From contig NZ_JAGPYQ010000002.1 in assembly GCF_018070025.1 (NCBI RefSeq), positions 1,054,001-1,118,000 on the forward strand: a DNA stretch of 64,000 nt, written 5' to 3'. The stretch is from Streptomyces liliiviolaceus. GTDB lineage: Bacteria; Actinomycetota; Actinomycetes; Streptomycetales; Streptomycetaceae. This document shows positions 1-8,872 of the stretch, piece by piece (positions within the stretch are counted from its first letter, which is position 1; each line of letters begins with the position of its first letter). The notes below the pieces were generated by a model that was not told where the DNA came from, ran no database searches, and saw nothing but the letters and a program-made list of their open reading frames with translations. Position numbers and translations under genes: made by a program.

Positions 1-411
1 CTTGGTGGCCTTGCGGTCCGCGAACTCGGGGTGCGCGGCGACGTCCGTCGTACCGCCGATCTCGGGCTCGTGGCGGCAGACGAGGTGGCCGTCCTTGGTC
101 GGCACCAGGTCGCCGGCCTCGATGATGTGCGCGCCCATGTCGAGGGCGAGCTGGTACGAGCCGAGCGTGTGCTCCGGGCGGTAGCCACTGGCTCCGCGGT
201 GTCCGATGATCGTGGGCTTGGGCAGGCTCTTGTAGCCGCCGTTGTGACCGCCGTTCCCGTGCTTCTCGCCGGCTCTCGCCGTACCCGGCAGTCCGAGGAC
301 CGCTCCGCCGGCGCCGAGGACCGCGGCCCCGAGCAGTGCGCGCCGGCCCGGGGTGCCCCCGGTACGGCCCTCGTTCGAGTCCTGCGTGTCCTGCGTCCCC
401 TGCGTGCCCAT
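1..411 (-). CDS. Glycerophosphodiester phosphodiesterase, secreted (3' end cut by window)
   Basis: This should hydrolyse glycerophosphodiesters to glycerol-3-phosphate and an alcohol outside the cell. The 137 visible residues start at an ATG behind GGAGGAG. A twin-arginine-like segment ([15 protein letters not shown]) and an Ala-rich cleavage region (GTARA) predict Tat export. The GDPD core then begins with [15 protein letters not shown], which holds the family's catalytic His-Arg-Gly and the downstream acidic residue, followed by [15 protein letters not shown]. The C-terminal half lies beyond base 1, so completeness cannot be judged. The family assignment is secure; the substrate is inferred. 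Confidence 0.88.
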   Translation of the reverse strand, partial: MGTQGTQDTQDSNEGRTGGTPGRRALLGAAVLGAGGAVLGLPGTARAGEKHGNGGHNGGYKSLPKPTIIGHRGASGYRPEHTLGSYQLALDMGAHIIEAGDLVPTKDGHLVCRHEPEIGGTTDVAAHPEFADRKATK

Positions 412-879
412 GAGCGCTCCTCCGCATACTGCCCTGCACCTGTCAAAGCGGGACCGATCGTAGGTGGGGCGCGGTGACGGGTGGGAGACCTTGGACGGAA
501 CACGTGGGTGACGGTGGGTGTCTTCCTGCCACTGTCCCTGGGGGCTGCGCCCCCAGACTCCCCTGTCGCGCTTGCGCGCTCGTCCTCGAACGCCGGACGG
601 GCCGAAGAGGAGAGGCAGGGACGCGGCAAGCAGAAGTTTGGGGAGCCGTGGGTGGGAACCTGCCCCATGAGGGCTAACTCGTGCGGATTTCGTCACACCG
701 TCTCGTCCGGATGACAGCCGTGTGACACGACGCCACACCAGGTAAACAAGGGTCAACAGTGCGTATCCAGTCGGTGAACCCGATGTGCAAGACCCCGGCG
801 CGCGCGAGTATCGTCCTCACCTGCACAGACTTGAAACCCACACAGACTTGTCACCCACCTCTTGATACCGGAGGGCCCG
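412..879. other. Intergenic region between divergent genes
   Basis: These 468 bases separate the phosphodiesterase (leftward) from the acyltransferase (rightward), so promoters for both should lie here. I see no convincing gene. They hold a perfect GC hairpin at 538-556 and a 10-bp direct repeat CACAGACTTG at 824-833 and 841-850, 17 bases apart and close to the acyltransferase start. Confidence 0.5.
538..556. repeat. GC-rich hairpin of a dispersed Streptomyces intergenic repeat
   Basis: The sequence is an 8-bp perfect inverted repeat (CTGGGGGC / GCCCCCAG) with a TGC loop, followed by a C-rich tail. The same hairpin-plus-tail arrangement is, from memory, widespread between Streptomyces genes. 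There is no T-tract, so a classical terminator is unlikely. Confidence 0.5.
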
Positions 880-1554
880 TTGTCCCGCTTCGTGCTCATC
901 AAGGCAGTGCTCGGACCGATCATGCGCCTGATGTTCCGCCCACGGGTGGAAGGTGCGGAGCGCATCCCGGGCACGGGACCGGTCATCCTGGCCGGCAACC
1001 ATCTCACGTTCATCGACTCGATGATCATGCCGCTGTTCTGCGACCGTCAGGTCTTCTTCATCGGCAAGGACGAGTACGTCACCGGCAAGGGCCTCAAGGG
1101 GCGGCTGATGGCGTGGTTCTTCACCGGCTGCGGCATGATCCCGGTCGACCGGGACGGCGGACGCGGCGGTGTCGCGGCGCTGATGACGGGGCGTCGGGTG
1201 CTGGAGGAGGGCAAGGTCTTCAGCATCTACCCCGAGGGCACGCGGTCCCCCGACGGGCGGCTCTACCGGGGCCGCACCGGTATCGCGCGGCTCGCGCTGA
1301 TGACCGGGGCGCCCGTGGTGCCGTTCGCCATCATCGGCACGGACAAGATCCAGCCCGGTGGTGCGGGGTTCCCCCGGCCGGGGCGGGTCACCGTCCGGTT
1401 CGGCGAGGCGATGGAGTTCTCGCGGTACGAGGGGATGGATCGGGACCGTTATGTTCTGCGGGCCGTGACGGACTCCGTGATGGCCGAGGTCATGCGGTTG
1501 TCCGGGCAGGAGTATGTGGACATGTACGCCACGAAGGCGAAGGAAGCGGCGTAG
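880..1554 (+). CDS. 1-acyl-sn-glycerol-3-phosphate acyltransferase family protein (PlsC-like)
   Basis: The protein should transfer an acyl group to a lysophosphatidate-type acceptor in phospholipid synthesis at the inner face of the membrane. It has 224 residues, about the usual length. The HX4D catalytic motif is NHLTFID (H41, D46). The glycerophosphate-binding motif is YPEGTRS near residues 117-123, and VDRDGG near 89-94 is also typical. I start at TTG 880 because GGAGGG lies five bases upstream; an in-frame TTG at 862 is possible but has no ribosome site. The acceptor is not evident, as this family also acylates other lipids. Confidence 0.85.
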   Translation: MSRFVLIKAVLGPIMRLMFRPRVEGAERIPGTGPVILAGNHLTFIDSMIMPLFCDRQVFFIGKDEYVTGKGLKGRLMAWFFTGCGMIPVDRDGGRGGVAALMTGRRVLEEGKVFSIYPEGTRSPDGRLYRGRTGIARLALMTGAPVVPFAIIGTDKIQPGGAGFPRPGRVTVRFGEAMEFSRYEGMDRDRYVLRAVTDSVMAEVMRLSGQEYVDMYATKAKEAA

Positions 1555-1604
1555 CTCCGCTGGTTTTTTGACCGGGTGGTCGTGGTCGTCGGCTTTTCGG
1601 GTGC

Positions 1605-1783
1605 GGGCCGTCCTGGGCTGGTCGCGCAGTTCCCCGCGCCCCTTGCGGGGGTGACGGCCGGTGGCACGCTGCGGGTTGTATGTGGTTGGCCGCGCCGTTC
1701 CCCGCGCCCCTTGCGAGGGTGACAGGCCGTCGCGCCGTGCGGGTCATACGTGGTTCCCCGCGGCCCCTGCGGGGCTCGGAGCG
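1605..1783 (-). repeat. Dispersed intergenic repeat, cluster A (three copies)
   Basis: Three copies of the GCGC(A/C)GTTCCCCGCGCCCC core occur near 1624, 1691 and 1752; the last is truncated. They fill the gap between the convergent acyltransferase and MFS genes. All read in the same direction, with the C-rich strand continuing out of the acyltransferase gene. Confidence 0.7.
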
Positions 1784-1819
1784 GCGCGTCTGTCGTGGTC
1801 CGAGCCCCCCTCCTTTGGG

Positions 1820-3337
1820 CTACAGCTTCTCGTTTTTCAGTAGGTGCCATGCTGCCGCCGACGCGGCGAGCAGGACTGCTGCGCCCAGGCCCGCTGCCAG
1901 GGCTACGCCGTCGACGAAGGCCGTGCGGGCCGCGTCCAGCAGGGGCTCGGGGGTCGGCAGGGCCGAGGAGGCCTCCACCGCTCCGCCGAGGGACTCGTGG
2001 GCCGCGTCGGCCACTTCCCGCGGTGTGCCCGCCGGGGCCGTGAAGCCCGCGTAGACGCCCGTGACGATCGAGCCCAGCAGCGCGATACCGAGGGCCGCCC
2101 CCAGCTCGTACGCCGTCTCGGAGACCGCGGACGCGGCGCCCGCCTGCTCCTTGGGCACGCTGGAGAGGATCACGTCGGCGGTCACGGTGAAGGAGAAGCC
2201 CGCGCCGACGCCGACGACCAGCAGGGCCGTGCCGAGGAGCGGATAACCGGTGGACTGGTCCAGCACGGTCAGCGCGGCCAGGGCAAGGCCGATCGCGGCG
2301 AGGCCGCCCGCCACGACGGCCCGTACCGAGTACCGGCGAGCGAACGTTCCTGCGACCAGGCCCGCCGCCACCGCCCCCACCGCGGCGGGCAGTTCGGCGA
2401 GGCCGGCCTCCAGCGGCCCGCGCCCCTGCACGAGTTGCAGGTACTGCGAGAGGAAGAAGACCACTCCGGACAGGCCGAGGATCGTCAGCAGGTCGGCCAG
2501 CACCGCTCCGGAGAAGCCGCGGTTGCGGAACAGCCGCATGTTCAGGAGCGGGACGGGGAGCGTCAGTTGGCGGCGTACGAAGCCGTACAGCGCCGCCGCT
2601 CCGAGCAGGGCCGCCGCGCCGGCCGTCGCGTTCGGGCCGTGCGAGGCGGCCTCCTTGATGCCGTACACGATGCCCACCATGCCGACGAGGGACAGTGCGA
2701 CGCTGACGAGGTCCCAGGGGCCGGGCTCGGGGTTGCGGGACTCCGGCAGGAGCTTCACGCCGACCAGGACGAGGACCGCCATCACGGGCAGGTTGATCAG
2801 GAAGACCGAGCCCCACCAGAAGTGTTCGAGCAGGAAGCCGCCGAGGACGGGGCCGACCGCCGTACCGGCCGAGGCGGTGGCGCCCCAGATACCGATGGCG
2901 AGGCTGCGTTCACGCGGGTCGTGGAAGAGGTTGCGGATGAGGGCGAGCGTGGCGGGCATCAGCGTGGCACCCGCGACACCGAGCAACGCCCGCGCCACGA
3001 TCAGCAGTTCGGGTGTGCTCGCATAAGCGTTGAGCACCGAGACCAGGCCGAACGCCACCGAACCGGCGAGCAGCAGCTTCTTGCGGCCGACACGGTCGCC
3101 GAGACTGCCCATGGAGACGAGCAGACCGGCGATGACGAACGAGTAGACGTCACCGATCCACAGGAGCTGGTTGCCGGAGGGCTTCAGGTCCTCGCTGATG
3201 TAGGGGGTCGCGAGACCGAGGACGGTCGCGTCGACGGCCACCAGCAGCACGGCGAGGACGAGAACGGAGAGCGCGAGCCAACGGCCCGGTCGCTTCTCCG
3301 CCTCCGCCGCGAACGCCGGCCGCGTCGTGCTGGTCAT
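1820..3337 (-). CDS. MFS drug efflux transporter, DHA2 (EmrB/QacA) type
   Basis: A proton-driven multidrug exporter in the cytoplasmic membrane is predicted. Its 505 residues fit the 14-helix DHA2 family. The protein begins near WLALSVLVLAVLLVAVDAT, whose Asp in helix 1 is typical of the family. Motif A is GDRVGRKK, and motif C is GTAVGPVLGGFL, the antiporter signature. The ATG overlaps the stop of the upstream tetR gene (ATGA), so the two are translationally coupled and the repressor probably controls the pump. A longer in-frame reading into tetR exists, but it overlaps the regulator and is rejected. The exported compound cannot be deduced. Confidence 0.9.
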   Translation of the reverse strand: MTSTTRPAFAAEAEKRPGRWLALSVLVLAVLLVAVDATVLGLATPYISEDLKPSGNQLLWIGDVYSFVIAGLLVSMGSLGDRVGRKKLLLAGSVAFGLVSVLNAYASTPELLIVARALLGVAGATLMPATLALIRNLFHDPRERSLAIGIWGATASAGTAVGPVLGGFLLEHFWWGSVFLINLPVMAVLVLVGVKLLPESRNPEPGPWDLVSVALSLVGMVGIVYGIKEAASHGPNATAGAAALLGAAALYGFVRRQLTLPVPLLNMRLFRNRGFSGAVLADLLTILGLSGVVFFLSQYLQLVQGRGPLEAGLAELPAAVGAVAAGLVAGTFARRYSVRAVVAGGLAAIGLALAALTVLDQSTGYPLLGTALLVVGVGAGFSFTVTADVILSSVPKEQAGAASAVSETAYELGAALGIALLGSIVTGVYAGFTAPAGTPREVADAAHESLGGAVEASSALPTPEPLLDAARTAFVDGVALAAGLGAAVLLAASAAAWHLLKNEKL

Positions 3338-3885
3338 GATTCCTCTCTCCGTAGTGCGCCGCCGAGCAACAGCTCGACGATCATGTACTGGAAGTCCTTG
3401 GCCGCCACCCGGCCCTCGCTCACGGCCCACGCCCCGGAGGCGAAGAGCCCGTAGAGGGCTTCGGTGAGCCAGGCCGGGGTCAGGTCGATACGGAACTCGC
3501 CGCTCTCCTGGCCCCGCCGGAACAGCGCGGCGATCCGGGCGTCGATGCGGGACCAGCCCGCGTTCTGCTCCTCGCCCTCGAACAGCTGGTTCTCGGTGTA
3601 GAGGAAGCCGAGCAGCCCCGCGGCGCTCTCGAACTCCCCCACCAGACGGCGTACGGCCTCGCGGGCGGTTCCGTCGTCGAGCCGGGCCGCGTCCAGCGCG
3701 GCCTCGCACTCCTGGATGCCCAGCTCTTCGAGCGCCCGTACGAGGGCGTCGCGGCCCGCGAACTGGCGGTGCAGGGTCGCCCGGCTGATCCCGGCCGCCT
3801 TGGCGACCTCGTCCATGGTGGCGGTGGCTCTGCGGGTCAGCAGGGCGGCTGCGCTGCGCAGCACGTGTTCACGATCGACAGCCAT
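3334..3885 (-). CDS. TetR-family transcriptional repressor
   Basis: This 183-residue protein has an N-terminal helix-turn-helix (TMDEVAKAAGISRATLHRQF, about residues 23-42) and a ligand-binding C-terminal half. It is the first gene of a two-gene operon with the efflux pump, joined by an ATGA overlap. The ATG at 3885 has no Shine-Dalgarno sequence. A TATGGT -10 box ends six bases before it, so the transcript is probably leaderless. A perfect palindrome at 3904-3923 lies just upstream of that -10 box and is the likely autoregulatory operator. Confidence 0.9.
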   Translation of the reverse strand: MAVDREHVLRSAAALLTRRATATMDEVAKAAGISRATLHRQFAGRDALVRALEELGIQECEAALDAARLDDGTAREAVRRLVGEFESAAGLLGFLYTENQLFEGEEQNAGWSRIDARIAALFRRGQESGEFRIDLTPAWLTEALYGLFASGAWAVSEGRVAAKDFQYMIVELLLGGALRREES

Positions 3886-3891
3886 AAGACA

Positions 3892-3923
3892 ACCATAGCC
3901 CAGATGAGACAGAGATGTCTCAT
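3892..3923 (-). promoter_or_regulatory. tetR-efflux promoter with palindromic operator
   Basis: A 20-bp perfect inverted repeat, ATGAGACA-GAGA-TGTCTCAT (3904-3923), is followed in the direction of tetR by a TATGGT -10 hexamer (3897 to 3892) and the ATG at 3885. The palindrome covers the -35 position, as expected for an autorepressing TetR protein. Binding is inferred. Confidence 0.7.
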
Positions 3924-3989
3924 GCGGGGCATGTGACGCTCACCGGGAGGGGCCGGGGAACGTCAGAAGGGGTCGTGGAGCCGGAGAGG

Positions 3990-4961
3990 TCAGTGCCAGG
4001 GCAGGCCTGCGCGGTGCTCCCAGTACGCGCCCGGCTCCTCGGCCAGGGTGTCGAGACGGGCCACCTGGCCGTCGTCGAGATCGGCCACCGCCGCGTGCAG
4101 GTTGGACGCGAGCTGGGTGGTGGTGGCCGCGCCGGAGAGGACGACGCCCGCCCAGGGCCTGCGCAGCACGAAGGCGAGGGCGACCGCGTCGGAGCCGACG
4201 CCGGCCTCCTGGGCGATCGCGCGCACGGCGGCCGGCGCGTGCGGGTCGGCGAGGCGGCCGTTGGCCATGCCCTCCTTGACGATCACGGTGAGTCCGGCCT
4301 CGTGCGCCTCGGCGAGCGCGGGTCCCGCGGAGGTGTCCAGGACGTTGTACGTGGCCTGGACGGTCCGGAAGAGAGGGGTCGAGCCGACCGTCACGGCGAG
4401 GGCGGCGCGGATCGCGTCGGCCTGGGCGGGGCCGCTGGTGGAGAAGCCGACGGTCAGGCCCCGCGCGGCGGCCTCGGCCAGTTCGGCGTGCAGTTCCTTG
4501 TCGGTGAGGGCCGGGCTCTCGGGCGTCACGGAGTGGATCTGGTAGAGGTCGAGACGGTCGCCGAGCAGTTCGGCGCTCTCGGCGCGCTGCCGCTCGTACG
4601 TGGTGAGGCTGTGGTCCTTGACCTCGTGGGCCTCGGCGTCGGTGCGCCAGTCGGCGGTGTAGGTGTAGCCCCATTTGCTGCCGACGACGATGTCGTCGAT
4701 GGCGGGGTGTGCGGCGAGCCAGCTCGCCAGGAACTCTTCCGAGCGGCCGTACGAGCGGGCGGCGTCGAAGTAGCGGACGCCTTGGGCGTAGGCGGCGTCG
4801 AGGAGTTCGTGGGTGCGGGTGCGCAGTGCTTCGACACTGCGGTCCGCTCCCAGGTCCTCGTCGCGGCCGAGGGTGATGTAGCCGGGGCGACCGATTGCGG
4901 CGAGGCCGAGGCCGATGTGGCAGGTGGGGGTGGTTGCTGTTGCCAGTCGGGCGAAGGGCAT
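3990..4961 (-). CDS. Aldo/keto reductase
   Basis: A NADPH-dependent (beta/alpha)8 oxidoreductase of 323 residues is predicted. The catalytic Asp and Tyr sit in YFDAARSYGRSEEFL, the Lys strand is VGSKWG, and the His region follows in IHSVTPESP. The C-terminal VVLSGAATTTQLASNLHA is the NADPH phosphate-binding end. I chose ATG 4961, seven bases after GGAG; a longer in-frame GTG at 5003 lacks a ribosome site. The gene stands alone between tetR and argH and its substrate is unknown. Confidence 0.87.
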   Translation of the reverse strand: MPFARLATATTPTCHIGLGLAAIGRPGYITLGRDEDLGADRSVEALRTRTHELLDAAYAQGVRYFDAARSYGRSEEFLASWLAAHPAIDDIVVGSKWGYTYTADWRTDAEAHEVKDHSLTTYERQRAESAELLGDRLDLYQIHSVTPESPALTDKELHAELAEAAARGLTVGFSTSGPAQADAIRAALAVTVGSTPLFRTVQATYNVLDTSAGPALAEAHEAGLTVIVKEGMANGRLADPHAPAAVRAIAQEAGVGSDAVALAFVLRRPWAGVVLSGAATTTQLASNLHAAVADLDDGQVARLDTLAEEPGAYWEHRAGLPWH

Positions 4962-5527
4962 CGCGAACTCCGTTGGTCGACTGCGGTTCGGCTGTCCGAC
5001 CAACGTATCCCGACGATCAGGGGGGCGGGTGGGGGGTGGCTCCGCCGGGTGCGGGTACGTCGTGGCTTGTCGCGCAGTTACCCGCGCCGTTGGAAGCCGG
5101 CCGCCTGCCGCTGCGGGCCGTATGTGGTTACCCGCGCCGTTCCCCGCGCCCCTTGGGGGCGTGACGGCCGGTTGCCCACTGCGGGTGCGTCGTGGTTGCT
5201 CGCGCAGTTCCCCGCGCCCCTAAAGGGGCCGTCGTCTGGTGCGGGTTGTGCGTGGTTGCTCGCGCCGTTCCTCGCGCCCCTTCAGGGCGAAAGACCGGGG
5301 CGCAGCCCCGTTTTTCAGGGGCGCGGGGAACTGCGCGGGCAACCACGACGTGCCCGCAGCGTCCCACCGGCCGTCACGCCCCCGAGGGGCGCGGGGAACT
5401 GCGCGGCCAGCCACGACGCACCCGCAGCATACGGTCGGCCGTCACACCCCCCAGGGGCGCGGGGAACTGCGCAGTCGTCAGCCCGCCGTCAGGGTCCCGT
5501 AGCCCGGAACCCCGAAGCGGCCCAGCG
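4962..5527. repeat. Dispersed intergenic repeat, cluster B (seven copies in two facing arrays)
   Basis: The gap between argH and the reductase holds four leftward-reading copies of the GCGC(A/C)GTTCCCCGCGCCCC core (about 5069, 5133, 5203, 5263; the first is degenerate). Three rightward copies follow (about 5317, 5386, 5455). The two arrays face each other around a hairpin at 5296-5310. I see no gene in these 566 bases. Confidence 0.7.
5296..5315 (+). terminator. Hairpin plus T-run inside repeat cluster B
   Basis: CGGGGC-GCA-GCCCCG forms a 6-bp stem and is followed by five T residues on the plus strand, the shape of an intrinsic terminator. No plus-strand gene enters it directly, so it may only be part of the repeat unit; the same hairpin occurs twice more in cluster C followed by short T/C tracts. 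Confidence 0.45.
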
Positions 5528-6973
<1,446 letters not shown>

Positions 6974-6993
6974 TCAGGACTGTTGGGAAGAGG

Positions 6994-7065
6994 GCGCCCC
7001 CGAGGGGGCGCGGGGAACTGCGCGATCGGCCACGACGCACCCGCACCCGGTCGCCCGCCGGGCCG
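6994..7065 (+). repeat. Single dispersed repeat copy in the argH leader
   Basis: A perfect hairpin (GCGCCCCC-GA-GGGGGCGC, 6994-7011) runs into one copy of the core GGGGCGCGGGGAACTGCGC and its flank. It lies in the predicted 5' untranslated region of argH, between the ARG boxes and the start codon. This is an exception to the usual placement after gene ends. Confidence 0.6.
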
Positions 7066-7085
7066 CATCGCAGCACACTCACCGC

Positions 7086-7123
7086 TATGCATGATTATGC
7101 AGACTCCTGCATGACTCGTCAAT
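7086..7123 (-). promoter_or_regulatory. Tandem ARG boxes upstream of argH
   Basis: Two 18-bp sites separated by 2 bp. The first centres on TGCATGATTATGCA (7088-7101), a perfect TGCAT-N4-ATGCA palindrome. The second centres on TGCATGACTCGTCA (7108-7121), with one good half. Centre-to-centre spacing is 20 bp. Paired 18-bp boxes 2-3 bp apart are the known arrangement for the ArgR hexamer, and the same layout occurs before argC. Confidence 0.8.
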
Positions 7124-7279
7124 TCAGCGGATCCCGGCAACGAAATCCCGCCCCACGTTGAACGCGAGAAACCGCTTACCCGTACTTCACCCCGAACGCC
7201 GGCGCCGCGTCCGTGAAGCAGCTTCGAACCCCACTTCGAAGTCACCGCACCCCTCCCCTGACCCAAGTGAGGCATCCCC

Positions 7280-8146
7280 ATGTCCAGGGCTCTTCCGAAG
7301 TACAACAAGCGCCGCGTGGCGATCATCGGCGGCGCTGCCGCGGTGGCGTTGTCCGGAGCGGTGATCGCAGGTTCCGCCCTCGCCGGGGAGACGTCCAAGA
7401 GCAACGACGGCCAGGCCTCGACCCTCGCGTCCCCCGGCACGATCAGTTGCCCCGCCGTGGACGGCAGCCTGCCCGCGATCCCCGCCTCCGCACAGGACGA
7501 GGTCACCAGGAACCTCGCCCTCCTCGACACCCAGATCGCCGAAGCCAACCAACGGCTCATCGACACCGTCGGCCAGGGCGGCGCCAACTTCGTCCAGAAC
7601 GCCATCCTCGGCCCCCTGGAGGACAAGCGCATCGCCACCCTCAACCGCATCGAAACCGCCATCGGCCGCACCGCCGCCAAGCCCGAAGGCCTCGAAGCAC
7701 TCGCCCCCTGCCAACTGAACGCCGACGGCGCGGCCGAAGCGGGCGACGGGGCGGGCGAGGAGGCCGGTGCCGAGCCGACGGAGGCGGCCACGGAAGAGGC
7801 CGGCGGGAACGCGGGCGGAGAGGACGCGGGTGACACGGGCGACGCGGGGGCCGTCGGCACGATCAGCTGCCCCGCCGTCGAGGGCAGCCTCCCCGCGATC
7901 CCCGCCTCCGCACAGGACGAGGTCACCAGGAACCTCGCCCTCCTCGACACCCAGATCGCCGAAGCCAACCAACGGCTCATCGACACCGTCGGCCAGGGCG
8001 GCGCCAACTTCGTCCAGAACGCCATCCTCGGCCCCCTGGAGGACAAGCGCATCGCCACCCTCAACCGCATCGAAACCGCCATCGGCCGCACCGCCGCCAA
8101 GCCCGAGGGTCTCGAAGCTCTCGCCCCCTGCGAGCTGAACCAGTAG
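7280..8146 (+). CDS. Secreted protein with two near-identical domains, function unknown
   Basis: I do not recognise the family. The 288-residue protein has an N-terminal export signal (RRVAIIGGAAAVALSGAVIA, then AGSALAG). Domain 1 spans about residues 53-149. An acidic Ala/Gly/Glu linker spans about 150-191. Domain 2 runs from about 192 to the end. Each domain starts GTISCPAV and ends LEALAPC, giving one N- and one C-terminal cysteine that could pair. Between them lies a helical region with QDEVTRNLALLDTQIAEANQ. The two coding copies are 420 bases apart and identical over 215 consecutive bases (7472-7686 and 7892-8106). The start is ATG 7280 with GAGG seven bases upstream. The gene stands alone. 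Confidence 0.8.
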   Translation: MSRALPKYNKRRVAIIGGAAAVALSGAVIAGSALAGETSKSNDGQASTLASPGTISCPAVDGSLPAIPASAQDEVTRNLALLDTQIAEANQRLIDTVGQGGANFVQNAILGPLEDKRIATLNRIETAIGRTAAKPEGLEALAPCQLNADGAAEAGDGAGEEAGAEPTEAATEEAGGNAGGEDAGDTGDAGAVGTISCPAVEGSLPAIPASAQDEVTRNLALLDTQIAEANQRLIDTVGQGGANFVQNAILGPLEDKRIATLNRIETAIGRTAAKPEGLEALAPCELNQ

Positions 8147-8196
8147 AACCGGCCCCCACCCCCACGGGCGCCCCGCGCGCCGGCCGGGGCGAGCCC

Positions 8197-8227
8197 GGGA
8201 CCCGGGGCCACACGGCCCGCGGGTCCC
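8197..8227. terminator. Stem-loop after the duplicated secreted protein gene
   Basis: GGGACCCG/CGGGTCCC encloses GGGCC/GGCCC with an ACAC loop and one bulged G, a 13-bp stem 50 bases after the stop codon. No T-tract follows, as is common for Streptomyces stem-loop terminators. Confidence 0.6.
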
Positions 8228-8251
8228 GGAGCCCGCGCAAATAGTTAGACA

Positions 8252-8274
8252 GGCGAAAGACTTTCGCCGATAAT
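8252..8274 (+). promoter_or_regulatory. Palindromic operator and -10 box of the PPOX-like gene
   Basis: GGCGAAAG-A-CTTTCGCC (8252-8268) is a perfect 17-bp palindrome. It abuts GATAAT (8269-8274), a good -10 hexamer eight bases before ATG 8283. The palindrome covers the spacer region, so a repressor bound there would block transcription. The regulator is unknown and not obviously encoded next door. Confidence 0.65.
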
Positions 8275-8282
8275 CAGCAACC

Positions 8283-8870
8283 ATGGGAAAGACCTACGAA
8301 CGCATCGACGGCCGCCTGCGTACGTTCATCGAGGCGCAGCCCCTCTTCTTCACCGCCACCGCGCCCCTGTCCGGCGACGGCACGGTCAACCTCTCCCCCA
8401 AAGGACTGACCGGTTCGTTCGCGGTCCTCGACGAGCTCACCGTCGCCTATCTGGACTTCGCCGGCAGCCACGCCGAGACCATCGCGCATCTGCGGGAGAA
8501 CGGCCGGATCACCCTGATGTGGTGCGCCTTCCAGGGCCCGCCGAACATCGTCCGGGTGCACGGCCGGGGCGAACCGGTCTTCCGTGACGACCCCCGCTTC
8601 GAGGACCTCCTCGCACACTTCCCGGACATCGTCCCCGACCCGCACGGCCTACGGGCGATCATCGTGGTGACGGCCGAGATCATCCGGGACAGCTGCGGTT
8701 ACGCCGTGCCCTACATGTCGTACGACGAGGACCGTGACCTGCACGCCAGGCGCTTCGCGCGCGAGGACGACGTCTCACTGAACGCGTACTTCGAGAAGAA
8801 GGAGCACATCGGGACCAGCATGGACGGCCTGCCCGGGCTGCCGCTGCCCCTGCCGGCCCGTACCGTCTGA
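8283..8870 (+). CDS. Pyridoxamine 5'-phosphate oxidase-like FMN-binding protein
   Basis: A flavin-binding split-barrel protein of 195 residues is predicted. The N-terminal half resembles the PPOX family: FIEAQPLFFTATAPLSGDG, then VNLSPKG, then ITLMWCAFQGPPNIVRVHG. The C-terminal part (SCGYAVPYM, then LNAYFEKKE) is typical of a subgroup annotated only as PPOX family protein. No pyridoxine pathway genes are nearby, so a role in vitamin B6 synthesis is not supported. The gene has no Shine-Dalgarno sequence and appears leaderless, with -10 GATAAT and a 17-bp palindrome. It ends 2 bases before the next gene and probably forms an operon with it. Confidence 0.8.
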   Translation: MGKTYERIDGRLRTFIEAQPLFFTATAPLSGDGTVNLSPKGLTGSFAVLDELTVAYLDFAGSHAETIAHLRENGRITLMWCAFQGPPNIVRVHGRGEPVFRDDPRFEDLLAHFPDIVPDPHGLRAIIVVTAEIIRDSCGYAVPYMSYDEDRDLHARRFAREDDVSLNAYFEKKEHIGTSMDGLPGLPLPLPARTV

Positions 8871-8872
8871 GC

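Noticed and set aside
1844..3454. A 536-residue plus-strand reading frame opposite the MFS and tetR genes
   Set aside because: Low-complexity Arg/Gly/Glu-rich translation typical of the antisense frame in GC-rich genes; it overlaps two well-supported genes.
5050..5490. Repeated units that might suggest a CRISPR array
   Set aside because: Units differ in orientation, spacing and sequence, and the same unit recurs in many other gaps without cas genes.
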